Shown piece by piece: positions 17,596-25,719 of a stretch of 64,000 nt of DNA; the first letter of the stretch is position 1; every line of letters begins with the position of its first letter. The stretch is from Methanosarcinales archaeon. GTDB taxonomy: Archaea; Halobacteriota; UBA148; JAUWXC01. A model generated the notes under the pieces. That model made no database searches. It saw only the letters and a program-made list of their open reading frames with translations, and was not told the DNA's origin. Where the stretch lies: NCBI GenBank assembly GCA_026016205.1, contig CP061209.1, forward strand, positions 760,330 through 824,329, read 5' to 3'. Made by a program: the position numbers and the translations under genes.

Positions 17596-18426
17596 TTATC
17601 TCCCTAGAATGCGCAGTAATTCTTGCTTGGCTTCACCGAGGGTCAGCGGCGTCGTATTCAGCGACACACCCTCCACTTTTAGGGATTCAAATAACTGCGT
17701 TATCAATGGCGATCGCAAGCCCGCTTTTTCAATCGCATCCCTCTGCGAAAATACCTCCCTTGGCGCCCCCTGCGTTATCATGCGCCCCTTGGAGAGTATG
17801 ACAATCCTATCAGCGAACAGTGGCACCTCGTCAACGTCCTGCGTGGCAACTATTATCGTCATCCCAAAATCGTCGTTCAGCCTGCGAATTAACTGCACCA
17901 CCATAGCGATGCCGTTAGGGTCGAGATTCGCTGTTGGCTCATCCAACACCATCACCTGCGGTTCCATCGCAAGGATGCCAGCAATCGCAACTCTTTTCTT
18001 TTGGCCACTGCTGAGATGATGCGGAACTTTGCCCTCATACCCAGCCATCCCGACCAGTTCAAGCGATGTCTTCACCCTGTGCTCCACCACGTCTTTTGAG
18101 AGGCAGAGGTTCATGGGACCGAATGCCACATCCTGCCTGACCGTTGGCGCAAAAATCTGGTCGTCCGGGTCCTGAAAAACCAAGCCGACTGTCTTCCTAA
18201 CGTCAAGAATATTCTTCTTTGTTATCGGCTCGCCCTTCACTAAAACAGTGCCGCTTGTAGGTTTTAATATGCCATTAAAATGCTTGAGCAACGTCGTCTT
18301 ACCTGCGCCGTTGGCACCGAGAACTGCGACAATTTCACTACGCTTGACGATGAAATCGACATCATCTAATGCCCTAGTTCCATCATGATAGACATAGGTC
18401 AAATTCCGCGCTTCAAGTAAGTGCAT
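17596..18426 (-). CDS. cbiO: ECF transporter ATPase subunit (CbiO/NikO-like)
   Basis: 276 aa ABC ATPase. Walker A is LGANGAGKTTLLKHF (about residues 34-48), the Q-loop is VFQDPDDQIFAPTV, the signature HLSSGQKKRVAIAG and Walker B VMVLDEPTANLD, with a following switch-region residue in ATQDVDEVP. The DPDDQ Q-loop is typical of CbiO/EcfA. It powers the CbiMNQ importer encoded in the same operon. The usual H-loop histidine position appears as Gln (ATQD), a variation seen in some CbiO proteins. Confidence 0.93.
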   Translation of the reverse strand: MHLLEARNLTYVYHDGTRALDDVDFIVKRSEIVAVLGANGAGKTTLLKHFNGILKPTSGTVLVKGEPITKKNILDVRKTVGLVFQDPDDQIFAPTVRQDVAFGPMNLCLSKDVVEHRVKTSLELVGMAGYEGKVPHHLSSGQKKRVAIAGILAMEPQVMVLDEPTANLDPNGIAMVVQLIRRLNDDFGMTIIVATQDVDEVPLFADRIVILSKGRMITQGAPREVFSQRDAIEKAGLRSPLITQLFESLKVEGVSLNTTPLTLGEAKQELLRILGR

Positions 18427-18436
18427 GAAATCACAA

Positions 18437-18712
18437 TTATGCTTTTTTGAGTATCATGCCAGCACCGTAAGCCATGACCAGCATCAATAATGTGCCAATC
18501 ATGATGGCGAGCACTTCCCCCGTCCGACCCATGCCCTCTATCGCATAGTCAGGCATTGGCGAGTTAAACGCAACATAATCCATGCCCTCAGCACTCGAAA
18601 ATTTTTCCGCCGCACTCTCCAATCCATCAGGATTGCTCGATGCCAGAAAAGGCGCCAGCCCTGCTATGAGCAATGCGATTGCAATTCCAACCATGAGTGT
18701 TTTCTTACTCAT
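18437..18712 (-). CDS. cbiN: PDGLE-domain accessory membrane subunit (CbiN/NikN-like)
   Basis: 91 aa: an N-terminal membrane helix (MVGIAIALLIAGLAPFLAS), an extracellular loop with SNPDGLESAAEKF (the PDGLE motif), and a C-terminal membrane helix (LAIMIGTLLMLVMAYGAGMIL). Such proteins assist the CbiM/NikM substrate-binding subunit. Its start overlaps the cbiM stop (ATGA). The topology fits CbiN/NikN, and in nickel systems this component is often called NikN. Confidence 0.88.
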   Translation of the reverse strand: MSKKTLMVGIAIALLIAGLAPFLASSNPDGLESAAEKFSSAEGMDYVAFNSPMPDYAIEGMGRTGEVLAIMIGTLLMLVMAYGAGMILKKA

Positions 18713-19350
18713 GCGCTCACCTTCCTCTCTGAAGGCAATATATCCGGCCTGAGGTTCAGCACGACACCGATGACGATAGCGGTAATGACACCTTCACCAA
18801 TGACACCTATGACTGCATGGTACAACCCCATGAAATACAATCCTTCAACAAGGGGAAACGTTCCTGCCAGCCACAACTCCACAGCGCATACCAGAGCCGA
18901 GACAAATAATCCAAGCCATGCTCCGATAAAGGATGCTGCGACGATTTTGGTGCCGAGTTTCTTGAACCCCTCATAGGAATAGTAACCAACAAAACAACTT
19001 ATGATGCCCATGTTGAGTATGTTCACTCCCAAAGTGGTGATGCCTCCATCAGCAAACACGAAGCCCTGAACCAGCAACACCAGCGTCAATAACAATACGC
19101 CTGCCCATGGACTTCCCAGGATTATGGCCGCCATTACGGCGCCAACCATATGTCCGCTGGTGCCCCACGGTATCGGCAGGTTCATGGCCTGAATGGCGAA
19201 GATGCCTGCTGCAAGTGTCGCGAGCAGCGGCACTTTCAGCTCATCCATTTCCTTACTTGCCCACTTCAAAGACGCAAGGATGAAGGGGACCGTTACTGCG
19301 AAATATATCGCGCATTGCCATAGTGGTATGAATCCATCTGGTATGTGCAT
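18709..19350 (-). CDS. cbiM: CbiM/NikM substrate-capture subunit of a Ni/Co ECF importer
   Basis: 213 aa, about seven membrane segments. The mature N-terminus MHIPDGFIPLWQC has the invariant Met-His that coordinates the metal in CbiM/NikM. GTSGHMVGAVMAAIILGSPWAGVLLLTLVLLVQGFVFADGGITTLGVNILNMG is also highly conserved. It imports Ni2+ or Co2+. Specificity is not readable from the sequence, but a NikR gene lies 4 kb away, favouring nickel. The promoter region is shared with the divergent second ECF operon. Confidence 0.94.
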   Translation of the reverse strand: MHIPDGFIPLWQCAIYFAVTVPFILASLKWASKEMDELKVPLLATLAAGIFAIQAMNLPIPWGTSGHMVGAVMAAIILGSPWAGVLLLTLVLLVQGFVFADGGITTLGVNILNMGIISCFVGYYSYEGFKKLGTKIVAASFIGAWLGLFVSALVCAVELWLAGTFPLVEGLYFMGLYHAVIGVIGEGVITAIVIGVVLNLRPDILPSERKVSA

Positions 19351-19536
19351 TTTATCACCGTGTTAAGTTTTAACAAAAAAGTAATACCAATTCACATTTA
19401 AATATGTTTTGGTGTGAATGAAATGAATGATCAAACTTTCCTCAAAGTATTACGAATATCATTTACTTATGCACATCGTATTACTAATCGAAAGATATTT
19501 ATTACTACAAAAGGTCATTAGATTGAGGAGATTAGA
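19351..19536. promoter_or_regulatory. Divergent promoter region of the two ECF operons, with repeated motifs
   Basis: This 186-bp gap serves both operons. The inverted repeat ATTCACA (19390-19396) and TGTGAAT (19413-19419), spacer 16, encloses TTTAAATATG, which can serve as a TATA box. GTAATAC (19381-19387) and two copies of its reverse complement GTATTAC (19447-19453, 19478-19484) surround it. A second TATA-like element (AGATATTTAT, about 19493-19502) precedes the plus-strand operon. The two-fold arrangement suggests metal-responsive control, but none of these exactly copies the inverted repeat upstream of nikR. Confidence 0.5.
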
Positions 19537-20109
19537 ATGTCTGGGAAAAAGAACGTAGAAGTGAGTCAGAGGTACTTTAGTACCCGTGATTTGGCTTTTG
19601 TTGCAGTGATATGTGCAATGATAACTGCAGTGGTCATCGTGTCGCATAGGCTGGCTGCACCATTTTTGTGCATTCCGGGCGCAATCCAAGTTTCATCAGC
19701 CCTTTTTGTCGGTATTGTAACTGCTATAGGGCTTGCTAAGGTTAAGAAGGTGGGAACGTTCACCCTGATAGGGATAATAAGAGGGTTGATTGCTGGTTTT
19801 ATTATCCCTGCCATGCCCATATTATTTCTCGCAGTAGCTGCTGGAGGCATCTTCGCAGACGGAGTTACAAAACTATTTCGTGCCGACTATTCAGAAGAAA
19901 AATTTATTATCTCAGCTTGTGGGTGCTACACGTTTGCCAGAGCCGTAGTTGCCATGGGCATGACAGCAGTTCTAGGTCTTCCAAGAGCGATCTTGAGTCC
20001 TTATGTTATACTAGCAGTATCTTTGGTCTGTTTTGCTTTGGGCGGCATTGGTGGATACGTTGGTACAAGGATCGCAAAAGAACTGAAAGAGGCAGGGGTT
20101 ATGGGATGA
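19537..20109 (+). CDS. Membrane protein, probable ECF substrate-capture (S) component
   Basis: 190 aa, hydrophobic, with about five or six membrane segments after a short polar N-terminus (VSQRYFSTRDLAFVAVICAMITAVVIV). Glycine-rich helices such as VGTFTLIGIIRGLIAGFIIPAMPILFLAVAAGGIFADG resemble ECF S components of the vitamin/cofactor class rather than CbiM, as there is no Met-His-Ile-Pro start. It is first in an operon with a radical SAM enzyme, a T subunit and a fused double ATPase, so it presumably gives the transporter its specificity. The ligand is unknown. The stop overlaps the next ATG (ATGGGATGA). Confidence 0.72.
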   Translation: MSGKKNVEVSQRYFSTRDLAFVAVICAMITAVVIVSHRLAAPFLCIPGAIQVSSALFVGIVTAIGLAKVKKVGTFTLIGIIRGLIAGFIIPAMPILFLAVAAGGIFADGVTKLFRADYSEEKFIISACGCYTFARAVVAMGMTAVLGLPRAILSPYVILAVSLVCFALGGIGGYVGTRIAKELKEAGVMG

Positions 20110-21164
20110 GTTTAGAGAAAATATTGGAGGGTGCAAAAAAGGACGGGATAACAAGGGAAGAAGCATTGTATCTTTTTAGAAACGTAGAGAAATACGACCA
20201 AGCCCTGGAACTATTTAAAGTCGCTAGTAGCGTGAGAGATGACGAAGTAGGGAGTGTGTTTAAATTAGACGGTTTCATGGGCTTAGTTACACATTGCACT
20301 GTTAACCCCCCATGCAGATACTGTCGGCGTTCAAGCACTATGCCCAAATCTGGCTTTGAACCAGAGGATGTTCTGACCTTAGACGAAATATCTGAAGGCG
20401 CCAGACTGATAAAGAGCACAGGAACAAACATAATAGAACTTGGTGGCGGAACTACAATCGGCAACGATGGAAAAAACGTCATTGGAGCTGTCAAAGCAGT
20501 TAGAAAGACCGCCAACCTTGATATCTGGGTAAACGTCGGCCCAGCACTTTCAGAGGACACGCTGAGAGAATTAAAAAAATTAGGCGTAGTAGAGGTCTGC
20601 AGCTCCTTTGAAGTTAATCCCTTAAATGAAGGATTGTTTAGGGAAGTTAAACCAGGAGATAACTTAGAAGCCAGAAAAAATCTTGCTGAAATGATAAATG
20701 AGGTGGGGCTAAGGTATGCCAGTGTTCTAATGTGCGGGTTAGGGGAGTCATACCAAGATCGTGTAGATCATATGTTTTACTTAAAACAGTTTGAAAATTT
20801 CGAGTATTTTCTGATCACCTGGTTCCATCCTTTTCCTGGAACCCCTCTGGGGAATCGCCCATTAACATCACCGCTGGAAGCGGCAAAAACAGCAGCCATA
20901 GCACGTTTAATCTTTAGAGATATTGACATCCACGTTAGTGGGTATGAACACATCCCACTCTGGATTATGGCTGGAGCCAACAGGGCGGTTCATGCAGGCG
21001 CATCTGTGCACAGAGTAAGAGATGGCTACGGATGGCATACCCTTGGTGCGAAAGTAAAACACATCAATGATCGATTGGATTTCATCAATTTACTCCCCAC
21101 TACCGTAAAAATGATCACCGGAGCTGGGATGGATGTTGAAGCGGAAATAGATGCTAAATATTAG
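20106..21164 (+). CDS. HmdB-like radical SAM enzyme (CX5CX2C)
   Basis: 352 aa from the ATG at 20106, which overlaps the preceding stop codon. The radical SAM cysteines are C64, C70 and C73 (HCTVNPPCRYCRRSS), a CX5CX2C spacing rather than the usual CX3CX2C. That spacing is the hallmark of HmdB, the BioB-related enzyme that makes the pyridinol part of the iron-guanylylpyridinol cofactor of [Fe]-hydrogenase. ELGGGTTIG and the C-terminal BATS-like region (VHRVRDGYGWHTLG) fit a BioB/HmdB fold. No hmd gene is in the window. It is embedded between ECF transporter subunits, with NikR downstream, so its product or substrate may be what the transporter handles (inference). Confidence 0.72.
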   Translation: MSLEKILEGAKKDGITREEALYLFRNVEKYDQALELFKVASSVRDDEVGSVFKLDGFMGLVTHCTVNPPCRYCRRSSTMPKSGFEPEDVLTLDEISEGARLIKSTGTNIIELGGGTTIGNDGKNVIGAVKAVRKTANLDIWVNVGPALSEDTLRELKKLGVVEVCSSFEVNPLNEGLFREVKPGDNLEARKNLAEMINEVGLRYASVLMCGLGESYQDRVDHMFYLKQFENFEYFLITWFHPFPGTPLGNRPLTSPLEAAKTAAIARLIFRDIDIHVSGYEHIPLWIMAGANRAVHAGASVHRVRDGYGWHTLGAKVKHINDRLDFINLLPTTVKMITGAGMDVEAEIDAKY

Positions 21165-21176
21165 GGGGCTGATACT

Positions 21177-21920
21177 TTGAAATTCTGTGAAAGATTTTTT
21201 GCAACTAAGAGTTCCATCATCCATGAGCTAGATCCTAGAGCTAAGTTGGGATTGATCCTTCTGGTGACGATGGTTAGCATCAAACTGGAGAGCTTTGTGT
21301 GCTTGATTATCTTAGCTCTTGTGCTCTTGATTTGCATGTATCTTGCGAAGATCTTTAAAGAATCTTTGTGTCTCTTAAAACATTTTGTTGTCATCCTTGG
21401 CGTTGTACTTTCAGTTTCTATAATTGTCAGAGATATAAACCAAACCGTTTGCACTGGAAGTTTTTTCGCGAGACTGTTTGTTATGACCACCGCAGGATTA
21501 CTACTGGCCCTTACAACATCACCTAACGATTTTGCTAAAGCCCTAGAAAAAATGAGGATTCCCCGCCCTATAACTTTTATATTCACTACAACAATGAGAT
21601 TTGTTCCTACATTATTGAAAGAAGTCGAAGCGGTAATGGACTCGCTAAGACTCAGAGGATTAAGGCTGCGTGGGAGAGATATTCTGAAAACCCCAAGCAG
21701 CTTTTACAGGGGGATTTGTATCCCGTTAACCGTTCGTTCAATTAAAATATCTGATGAACTTGCTGCAACTGCAGAAACCCGAGGATTTGGTAGTCCGAAT
21801 AAGAGAACGTCTCTAAGAGAAGTAAAATTCCGAAAAAATGACCACATCTTCCTTTTTACGATGGTAGTTTTGTCCATAACACTTTTAATCGTCGATAAGG
21901 GGGTGGCAATCCCATGGTAG
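21177..21920 (+). CDS. ECF transporter transmembrane T subunit (second system)
   Basis: 247 aa, five or so membrane helices. It begins at a TTG codon (21177) with GGGGG upstream and opens FCERFFATKSSIIHELDPRAKLGLILLVTMV, the EcfT/CbiQ N-terminal pattern. Coupling helices with Arg-Gly motifs appear as MDSLRLRGLRLRGRDIL and AATAETRGFGSP. Its 3' end overlaps the ATPase gene by 7 bp. It is a paralog of the cbiQ-like gene at 16.8 kb but clearly diverged. Confidence 0.87.
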   Translation: MKFCERFFATKSSIIHELDPRAKLGLILLVTMVSIKLESFVCLIILALVLLICMYLAKIFKESLCLLKHFVVILGVVLSVSIIVRDINQTVCTGSFFARLFVMTTAGLLLALTTSPNDFAKALEKMRIPRPITFIFTTTMRFVPTLLKEVEAVMDSLRLRGLRLRGRDILKTPSSFYRGICIPLTVRSIKISDELAATAETRGFGSPNKRTSLREVKFRKNDHIFLFTMVVLSITLLIVDKGVAIPW

Positions 21921-23389
21921 ATCCTGTAATTGTCACAGAAAATCTCACGTACACGTATCCCAACTCAAACGAGGCGACGTTGAAAGATGTCGACCTAGAA
22001 GTCAAAAAAGGAGAGTTCGTTTTGATCACCGGCAAAAGTGGATGTGGAAAATCTACGCTAGCCAGATGTATGAATGGACTCATTCCACATTTGTTTGGGG
22101 GAAAGATGGATGGCAGAGTGTTGATTCATGGAAAAGATACTAAAAAACACCCAACATGGGAGTTGGCAAGGCACATAGGCTTGGTATTCCAAAATCCAGA
22201 GTCCCAGCTTTTCACCTTAGCTGTCGAAGATGAAGTGGCGTTCGGTCCGGAGAACTTCGGGGTTCCTAGAGAAGATATAGAAAAAAGAGTTGATTGGACT
22301 CTCACATCTGTGGGGATGAATGAATTTAGATTTAAACCAGTTTTCAATCTTTCAGACGGGCAAAAGCAGAGAGTTGCCATAGCTGCTAATCTCTCGATGT
22401 TGCCAGATATCTTGGTATTGGATGAGCCCACATCCAACTTAGACCCAAAGGGTGCAAGAGAGGTTTTTGGTGTGTTGAAGTACCTAAAGGAAGAGCATAA
22501 AAAAACGATAATCCTGATCGAACACAGGACGAACTATGCAGTCGGATACGTCGATAAAGTGATAATCATGGATTCTGGAGAGATTGCGCTCACCGACTCA
22601 CCAGGCGTTTTGTTCAAAGCTCAGCTTCTCAAAAAGTTTGGCGTTCGCGCCCCAGAACCAATATTCCTTTTTGGAGACGCAAACCAGCATGTTGCCTCTG
22701 AAAACCATGACATGCTTAAAACCGAGAATCTCAGCTATGCTTACGATGGCAACGGACTTGCAATTCAAAGAGTGGACATGACGATTCAAAAAGGAGAGAC
22801 CGTTGGAATAATGGGGCCAAATGGCTCGGGAAAGACGACGCTGGTAAAACACTTCGTAGGTCTGCTAAAGCCAAATGAAGGAAGGGTGCTCGTGGATGGT
22901 ATCGACACCCAAAAAGCGGACGTATCGATGTTGGCGGAGAAAGTTGGATTGGTCCTTCAAAACTCAGATCACCAGTTGTTCATGGATAGCGTATACAATG
23001 AAGTTTCATTCGGAGTAAAAAATATGAAATCCGAAAAAGAAATCGAAGAGCGCGTTGAAGATGTGCTCAGAACGATGGATCTGTGGAGACTAAAGGACAG
23101 ACACCCTCATTCTTTAAGCGATGGAGAAAAACAAAGGGTAACAATAGCAGCAGTTCTGACGAGGAGATCGGACGTGTTGATACTCGATGAGCCGACGAGT
23201 GGCATGGATGGATATCACATGGACCTATTGGTCGATAAACTCAGCGAACTTAAAAAAAGTGGTTTGACCATGATTTTAGTCTCCCATGATATAGAGATGA
23301 TATCAAAATTGGCTCCGCGAACGGTTGTAATGTCAGAAGGAAAGATAGTGAATGACGGCCCGACTTCAGAGATAATTCAGCATTTTTAA
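21914..23389 (+). CDS. Fused double ATPase of the second ECF transporter (EcfA-EcfA')
   Basis: 491 aa with two complete ABC domains in one chain. First: Walker A ITGKSGCGKSTLARC (about residue 37), Q-loop VFQNPESQLF, signature NLSDGQKQRVAIAA, Walker B ILVLDEPTSNLD. Second: GPNGSGKTTLVKHF (about residue 300), VLQNSDHQLF, SLSDGEKQRVTIAA, LILDEPTSGMD. Both Q-loops carry the (N/D)-x-x-xQLF pattern of ECF ATPases. It drives the transporter formed with the S component and EcfT of this operon. By contrast the cbiO of the other system is a single domain that must dimerise. Confidence 0.92.
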   Translation: MVDPVIVTENLTYTYPNSNEATLKDVDLEVKKGEFVLITGKSGCGKSTLARCMNGLIPHLFGGKMDGRVLIHGKDTKKHPTWELARHIGLVFQNPESQLFTLAVEDEVAFGPENFGVPREDIEKRVDWTLTSVGMNEFRFKPVFNLSDGQKQRVAIAANLSMLPDILVLDEPTSNLDPKGAREVFGVLKYLKEEHKKTIILIEHRTNYAVGYVDKVIIMDSGEIALTDSPGVLFKAQLLKKFGVRAPEPIFLFGDANQHVASENHDMLKTENLSYAYDGNGLAIQRVDMTIQKGETVGIMGPNGSGKTTLVKHFVGLLKPNEGRVLVDGIDTQKADVSMLAEKVGLVLQNSDHQLFMDSVYNEVSFGVKNMKSEKEIEERVEDVLRTMDLWRLKDRHPHSLSDGEKQRVTIAAVLTRRSDVLILDEPTSGMDGYHMDLLVDKLSELKKSGLTMILVSHDIEMISKLAPRTVVMSEGKIVNDGPTSEIIQHF

Positions 23390-23412
23390 GCGATCGAGCA
23401 AAGTGTTATTTA

Positions 23413-23441
23413 TTGCTACGAATCATACATGAATGTAGCAA
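23413..23441. promoter_or_regulatory. Inverted repeat upstream of nikR, probable NikR operator
   Basis: TTGCTAC (23413-23419) and its exact reverse complement GTAGCAA (23435-23441) are separated by 15 bp, 29 bp overall. NikR tetramers bind two half-sites spaced in this range. The repeat overlaps the region between a TATA-like TTATTTAT (about 23406-23413) and the start codon at 23451, which suits autorepression. Confidence 0.6.
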
Positions 23442-23450
23442 GGTGATGTT

Positions 23451-23873
23451 ATGGAACAGGAATTGATGAGGATAGGTGTATCGCTCCCAGCGAATTTGCT
23501 GAGCCGCTTTGACACTATCATCGCGCAACGCGGGTATTCCTCCCGATCAGAAGGAATAAGAGACGCAATCAGAGACTACATCGTAGATTATGAATGGCTG
23601 AGCGGGGAGAGGGGCGAGAAGGTCGGCGTGATAACGCTCATCTACAATCATCACCAGCGTGGCCTGACTGACAGGCTTACAGACTTGCAACATGAATCTT
23701 TGAAATTGATAGAGTCATCGCTTCACGTTCATCTGGACCACGACAATTGTATGGAAGTCGTGCTTGTCAGGGGCGATGCAAAAGATGTCAAAACCCTCGT
23801 GGAAAAGATGATGGCGCTGAAGGGCGTAAAGCACGTGAAATTGACGATTACCTCACCAGGAGAGGGATTGTAG
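23451..23873 (+). CDS. nikR: Nickel-responsive transcriptional regulator NikR
   Basis: 140 aa, the usual NikR length. The N-terminal ribbon-helix-helix is MRIGVSLPANLLSRFDTIIAQRGYSSRSEGIRDAIRDYI. The C-terminal ACT-like metal domain holds the four high-affinity nickel ligands at H81, H92, H94 and C100, with exactly the spacing of E. coli NikR H76/H87/H89/C95. It likely represses nickel import when nickel is sufficient. It follows the second ECF operon by 61 bp and has its own inverted-repeat promoter. Its 3' end overlaps the convergent GIY-YIG gene by 21 bp. Confidence 0.95.
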   Translation: MEQELMRIGVSLPANLLSRFDTIIAQRGYSSRSEGIRDAIRDYIVDYEWLSGERGEKVGVITLIYNHHQRGLTDRLTDLQHESLKLIESSLHVHLDHDNCMEVVLVRGDAKDVKTLVEKMMALKGVKHVKLTITSPGEGL

Positions 23874-24308
23874 GCCACACGACGTCGCTACTTCCTCGAG
23901 TTTGCGCTTATCAGCGCTATAAAACAGATGGCTCTCACAATCACAATCGCTCGAGCCAAAGCCTTTTATGGAGTTGAAACGCGCAGCCAGATTTCTCGCG
24001 ATGTCACACTCCTTTTTCTCGTTGCCTTCAACATAAAAGACGTCTCGCACTCTTCCATGAACCAACAAATAATCGATGTGCCAATATAATTTCTTCTCCT
24101 CTCGTAGATGCCGCGCTATCCTCGCTTCCAATCCGTTTAGGGCGGAACCGACATATGCATAAAAGCCGGCGTGAAATTTTATCCTTCCGAGCCTGCCAAC
24201 TTGGATGTTCATGCTCTTGGGAAGTTCTATGAGTAAGACGTATGTACCCTTTTTATAATTCGCCACATCCAATACGCTCCATCCTCGATCAACACATGCT
24301 CTTTCCAA
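23853..24308 (-). CDS. GIY-YIG domain protein (DUF123 family)
   Basis: 151 aa. KGTYVLLIELPKSMNIQVGRLGRIKFHAGFYAYVGSALNGLEARIARHLREEKKLYWHIDYLL is the DUF123 form of the GIY-YIG nuclease fold, with the (G)TYVL strand and FYAYVGSAL in place of GIY and YIG, and an Arg on the following helix. The cysteine and histidine near the C-terminus (SSDCDCESHLFY) are conserved in this family. In some archaea the domain is fused to endonuclease III, so DNA repair is possible but not shown. Confidence 0.82.
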   Translation of the reverse strand: MERACVDRGWSVLDVANYKKGTYVLLIELPKSMNIQVGRLGRIKFHAGFYAYVGSALNGLEARIARHLREEKKLYWHIDYLLVHGRVRDVFYVEGNEKKECDIARNLAARFNSIKGFGSSDCDCESHLFYSADKRKLEEVATSCGLQSLSW

Positions 24309-24410
24309 GCATACTATGACGTCGTTTCACGACTTTGTCAGTTGTTCAGCATCTTCTCCCTATTAAACTATATATCGCTCGCGAGTGATAACTTATGGGA
24401 AAGGGAACTA

Positions 24411-25136
24411 ATGAAAGATCTCTTATTGATACTGCTCTTGATTTTCGTTGGACAGACTCTTGGATCATTGATAGGTCTCATCAAAAAACCAAGTAAAGTT
24501 GCCTTATATGGCTCTATATCATTTGCAGCGAGCATGATGATTGCCATATCTTTTGTTCAATTAATACCCGAAGGCTTAAAATACACGCCCCCATTTCTGA
24601 TAGTAATCTCGTTTTTTGCTGGTATGACAATAATGTGGATAGCCGATCGTTTACTGCCCCACATCAATCCGGAGCTAATCAAAAAAGAAAAGCCCACCGT
24701 TAAACGAAGTGTCACCATGCTGGTCATCGGCATTGCCTTGCACAATATCCCAGAAGGTTTAGCAATAGGAGTTGGTTTTACAATAACTGCGAAATTGGGA
24801 ATCGCTATTGCGTTAGCCATTGCAATACAGGATCTCCCGGAAAACATTGCGACAATTGTTCCATTATATAATTTGACTAAAAAAAAGATGAAGTCGTTTA
24901 TCATCCTTACCACCACGGTACTGTTCGAGGTGGTTGGATTTATCCTAGGATATTTAGCTTTGAAAGGGGCGTCGTTGTGCTGGCTGGGGGCTTCACTGGC
25001 GCTTGCGGCAGGATTTATGGTTTACATTTCAGTCGAAGAATTGATACCTTCGGCACAGGTAAAGAGATATCCTAAAACGGCGGCGACAGCCATGATTTTA
25101 GGTGTGATGTGTGTTTTATTAACCAGCATCATATAA
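24411..25136 (+). CDS. ZIP family divalent metal transporter
   Basis: 241 aa from the ATG at 24411, preceded by GGGAAAGGGAACTA; the frame extends 69 bp upstream but those residues look non-conserved. It has eight or so membrane helices. The metal-binding helix IALHNIPEGLAIGVGF carries the HNIPEG motif, and the next helix has AIQDLPENIA (the usual second motif HEIPHE is DLPEN here). It moves Zn2+, Fe2+ or Mn2+ into the cytoplasm. A nearby group of metal genes supports the role; the metal is unknown. Confidence 0.88.
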   Translation: MKDLLLILLLIFVGQTLGSLIGLIKKPSKVALYGSISFAASMMIAISFVQLIPEGLKYTPPFLIVISFFAGMTIMWIADRLLPHINPELIKKEKPTVKRSVTMLVIGIALHNIPEGLAIGVGFTITAKLGIAIALAIAIQDLPENIATIVPLYNLTKKKMKSFIILTTTVLFEVVGFILGYLALKGASLCWLGASLALAAGFMVYISVEELIPSAQVKRYPKTAATAMILGVMCVLLTSII

Positions 25137-25161
25137 CCAAAATTGAGAGATACTCGCTACG

Positions 25162-25596
25162 TCACACCTTGCCCTCGAGCCAGCCAATTTTAACGCCAAT
25201 TTTCCGATCAAACTCCGGAACATATGGCTTGATATCCAAGAGCGGTGTGCCGTCAAGCATGTCAACACCTCTTACCCGCAGGATGTTCCCGTTACATTCC
25301 AACAGCTCCACGATGGTGAGTCCTATCGGGTTTGGTCTGCTAGGGGACCTTGTGGCAAAAAGGCCATGTAAATTTTCATCCAAAAAAGGCCTCACGAGAA
25401 GTGAATATCCCTTGGACTTATTAAACAGATATAGGATTATAAGGTGGGAAAAGCCATCGATATCTTTTAATCCTTCCTCATACTCTTTGAAAACCTCGAT
25501 TTCACCAATTTCCTCTGATTTGTATGCTTGATAAGGCGCCTCTCCATCGCTCTTATAGGGTGTGTGTATTATTCCTATCGGTTTTAATTCCTTCAT
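25162..25596 (-). CDS. trmO: tRNA methyltransferase TrmO (TsaA/YaeB family)
   Basis: 144 aa. MKELKPIGIIHTPYKS, GFSHLIILYLFNKS and the signature FATRSPSRPNPIGLTIVELL (about residues 88-107) are characteristic of the TsaA/VirR family. E. coli TrmO N6-methylates t6A37 of tRNA-Thr using S-adenosylmethionine. Archaeal members are shorter and the substrate has not been defined for them. It stands alone between the convergent ZIP gene (25 bp away) and the DUF1847 gene. Confidence 0.9.
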   Translation of the reverse strand: MKELKPIGIIHTPYKSDGEAPYQAYKSEEIGEIEVFKEYEEGLKDIDGFSHLIILYLFNKSKGYSLLVRPFLDENLHGLFATRSPSRPNPIGLTIVELLECNGNILRVRGVDMLDGTPLLDIKPYVPEFDRKIGVKIGWLEGKV

Positions 25597-25719
25597 CTCA
25601 CCCTCCTATCGCCGACATATCTGCCCAATGAAAAATAATTCATGTAAAGGTTTTTATCCATTGATAGAGCAATGACCTCATTTTAATTGAATTGATGGAT
25701 GTTAAATCAGCTTTTCAGT

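Noticed and set aside
19917-20105. N-terminal extension of the radical SAM frame into the S-component gene
   Set aside because: The extension overlaps a membrane protein in another frame and reads as low-quality sequence; the ATG at 20106, overlapping the stop codon, is the natural start.
19537-20109. Calling the S-like protein a BioY-type biotin transporter because a BioB-like radical SAM gene follows
   Set aside because: The cysteine spacing of the enzyme is CX5CX2C rather than the CX3CX2C of BioB, and no other biotin genes are near; the ligand is left open.
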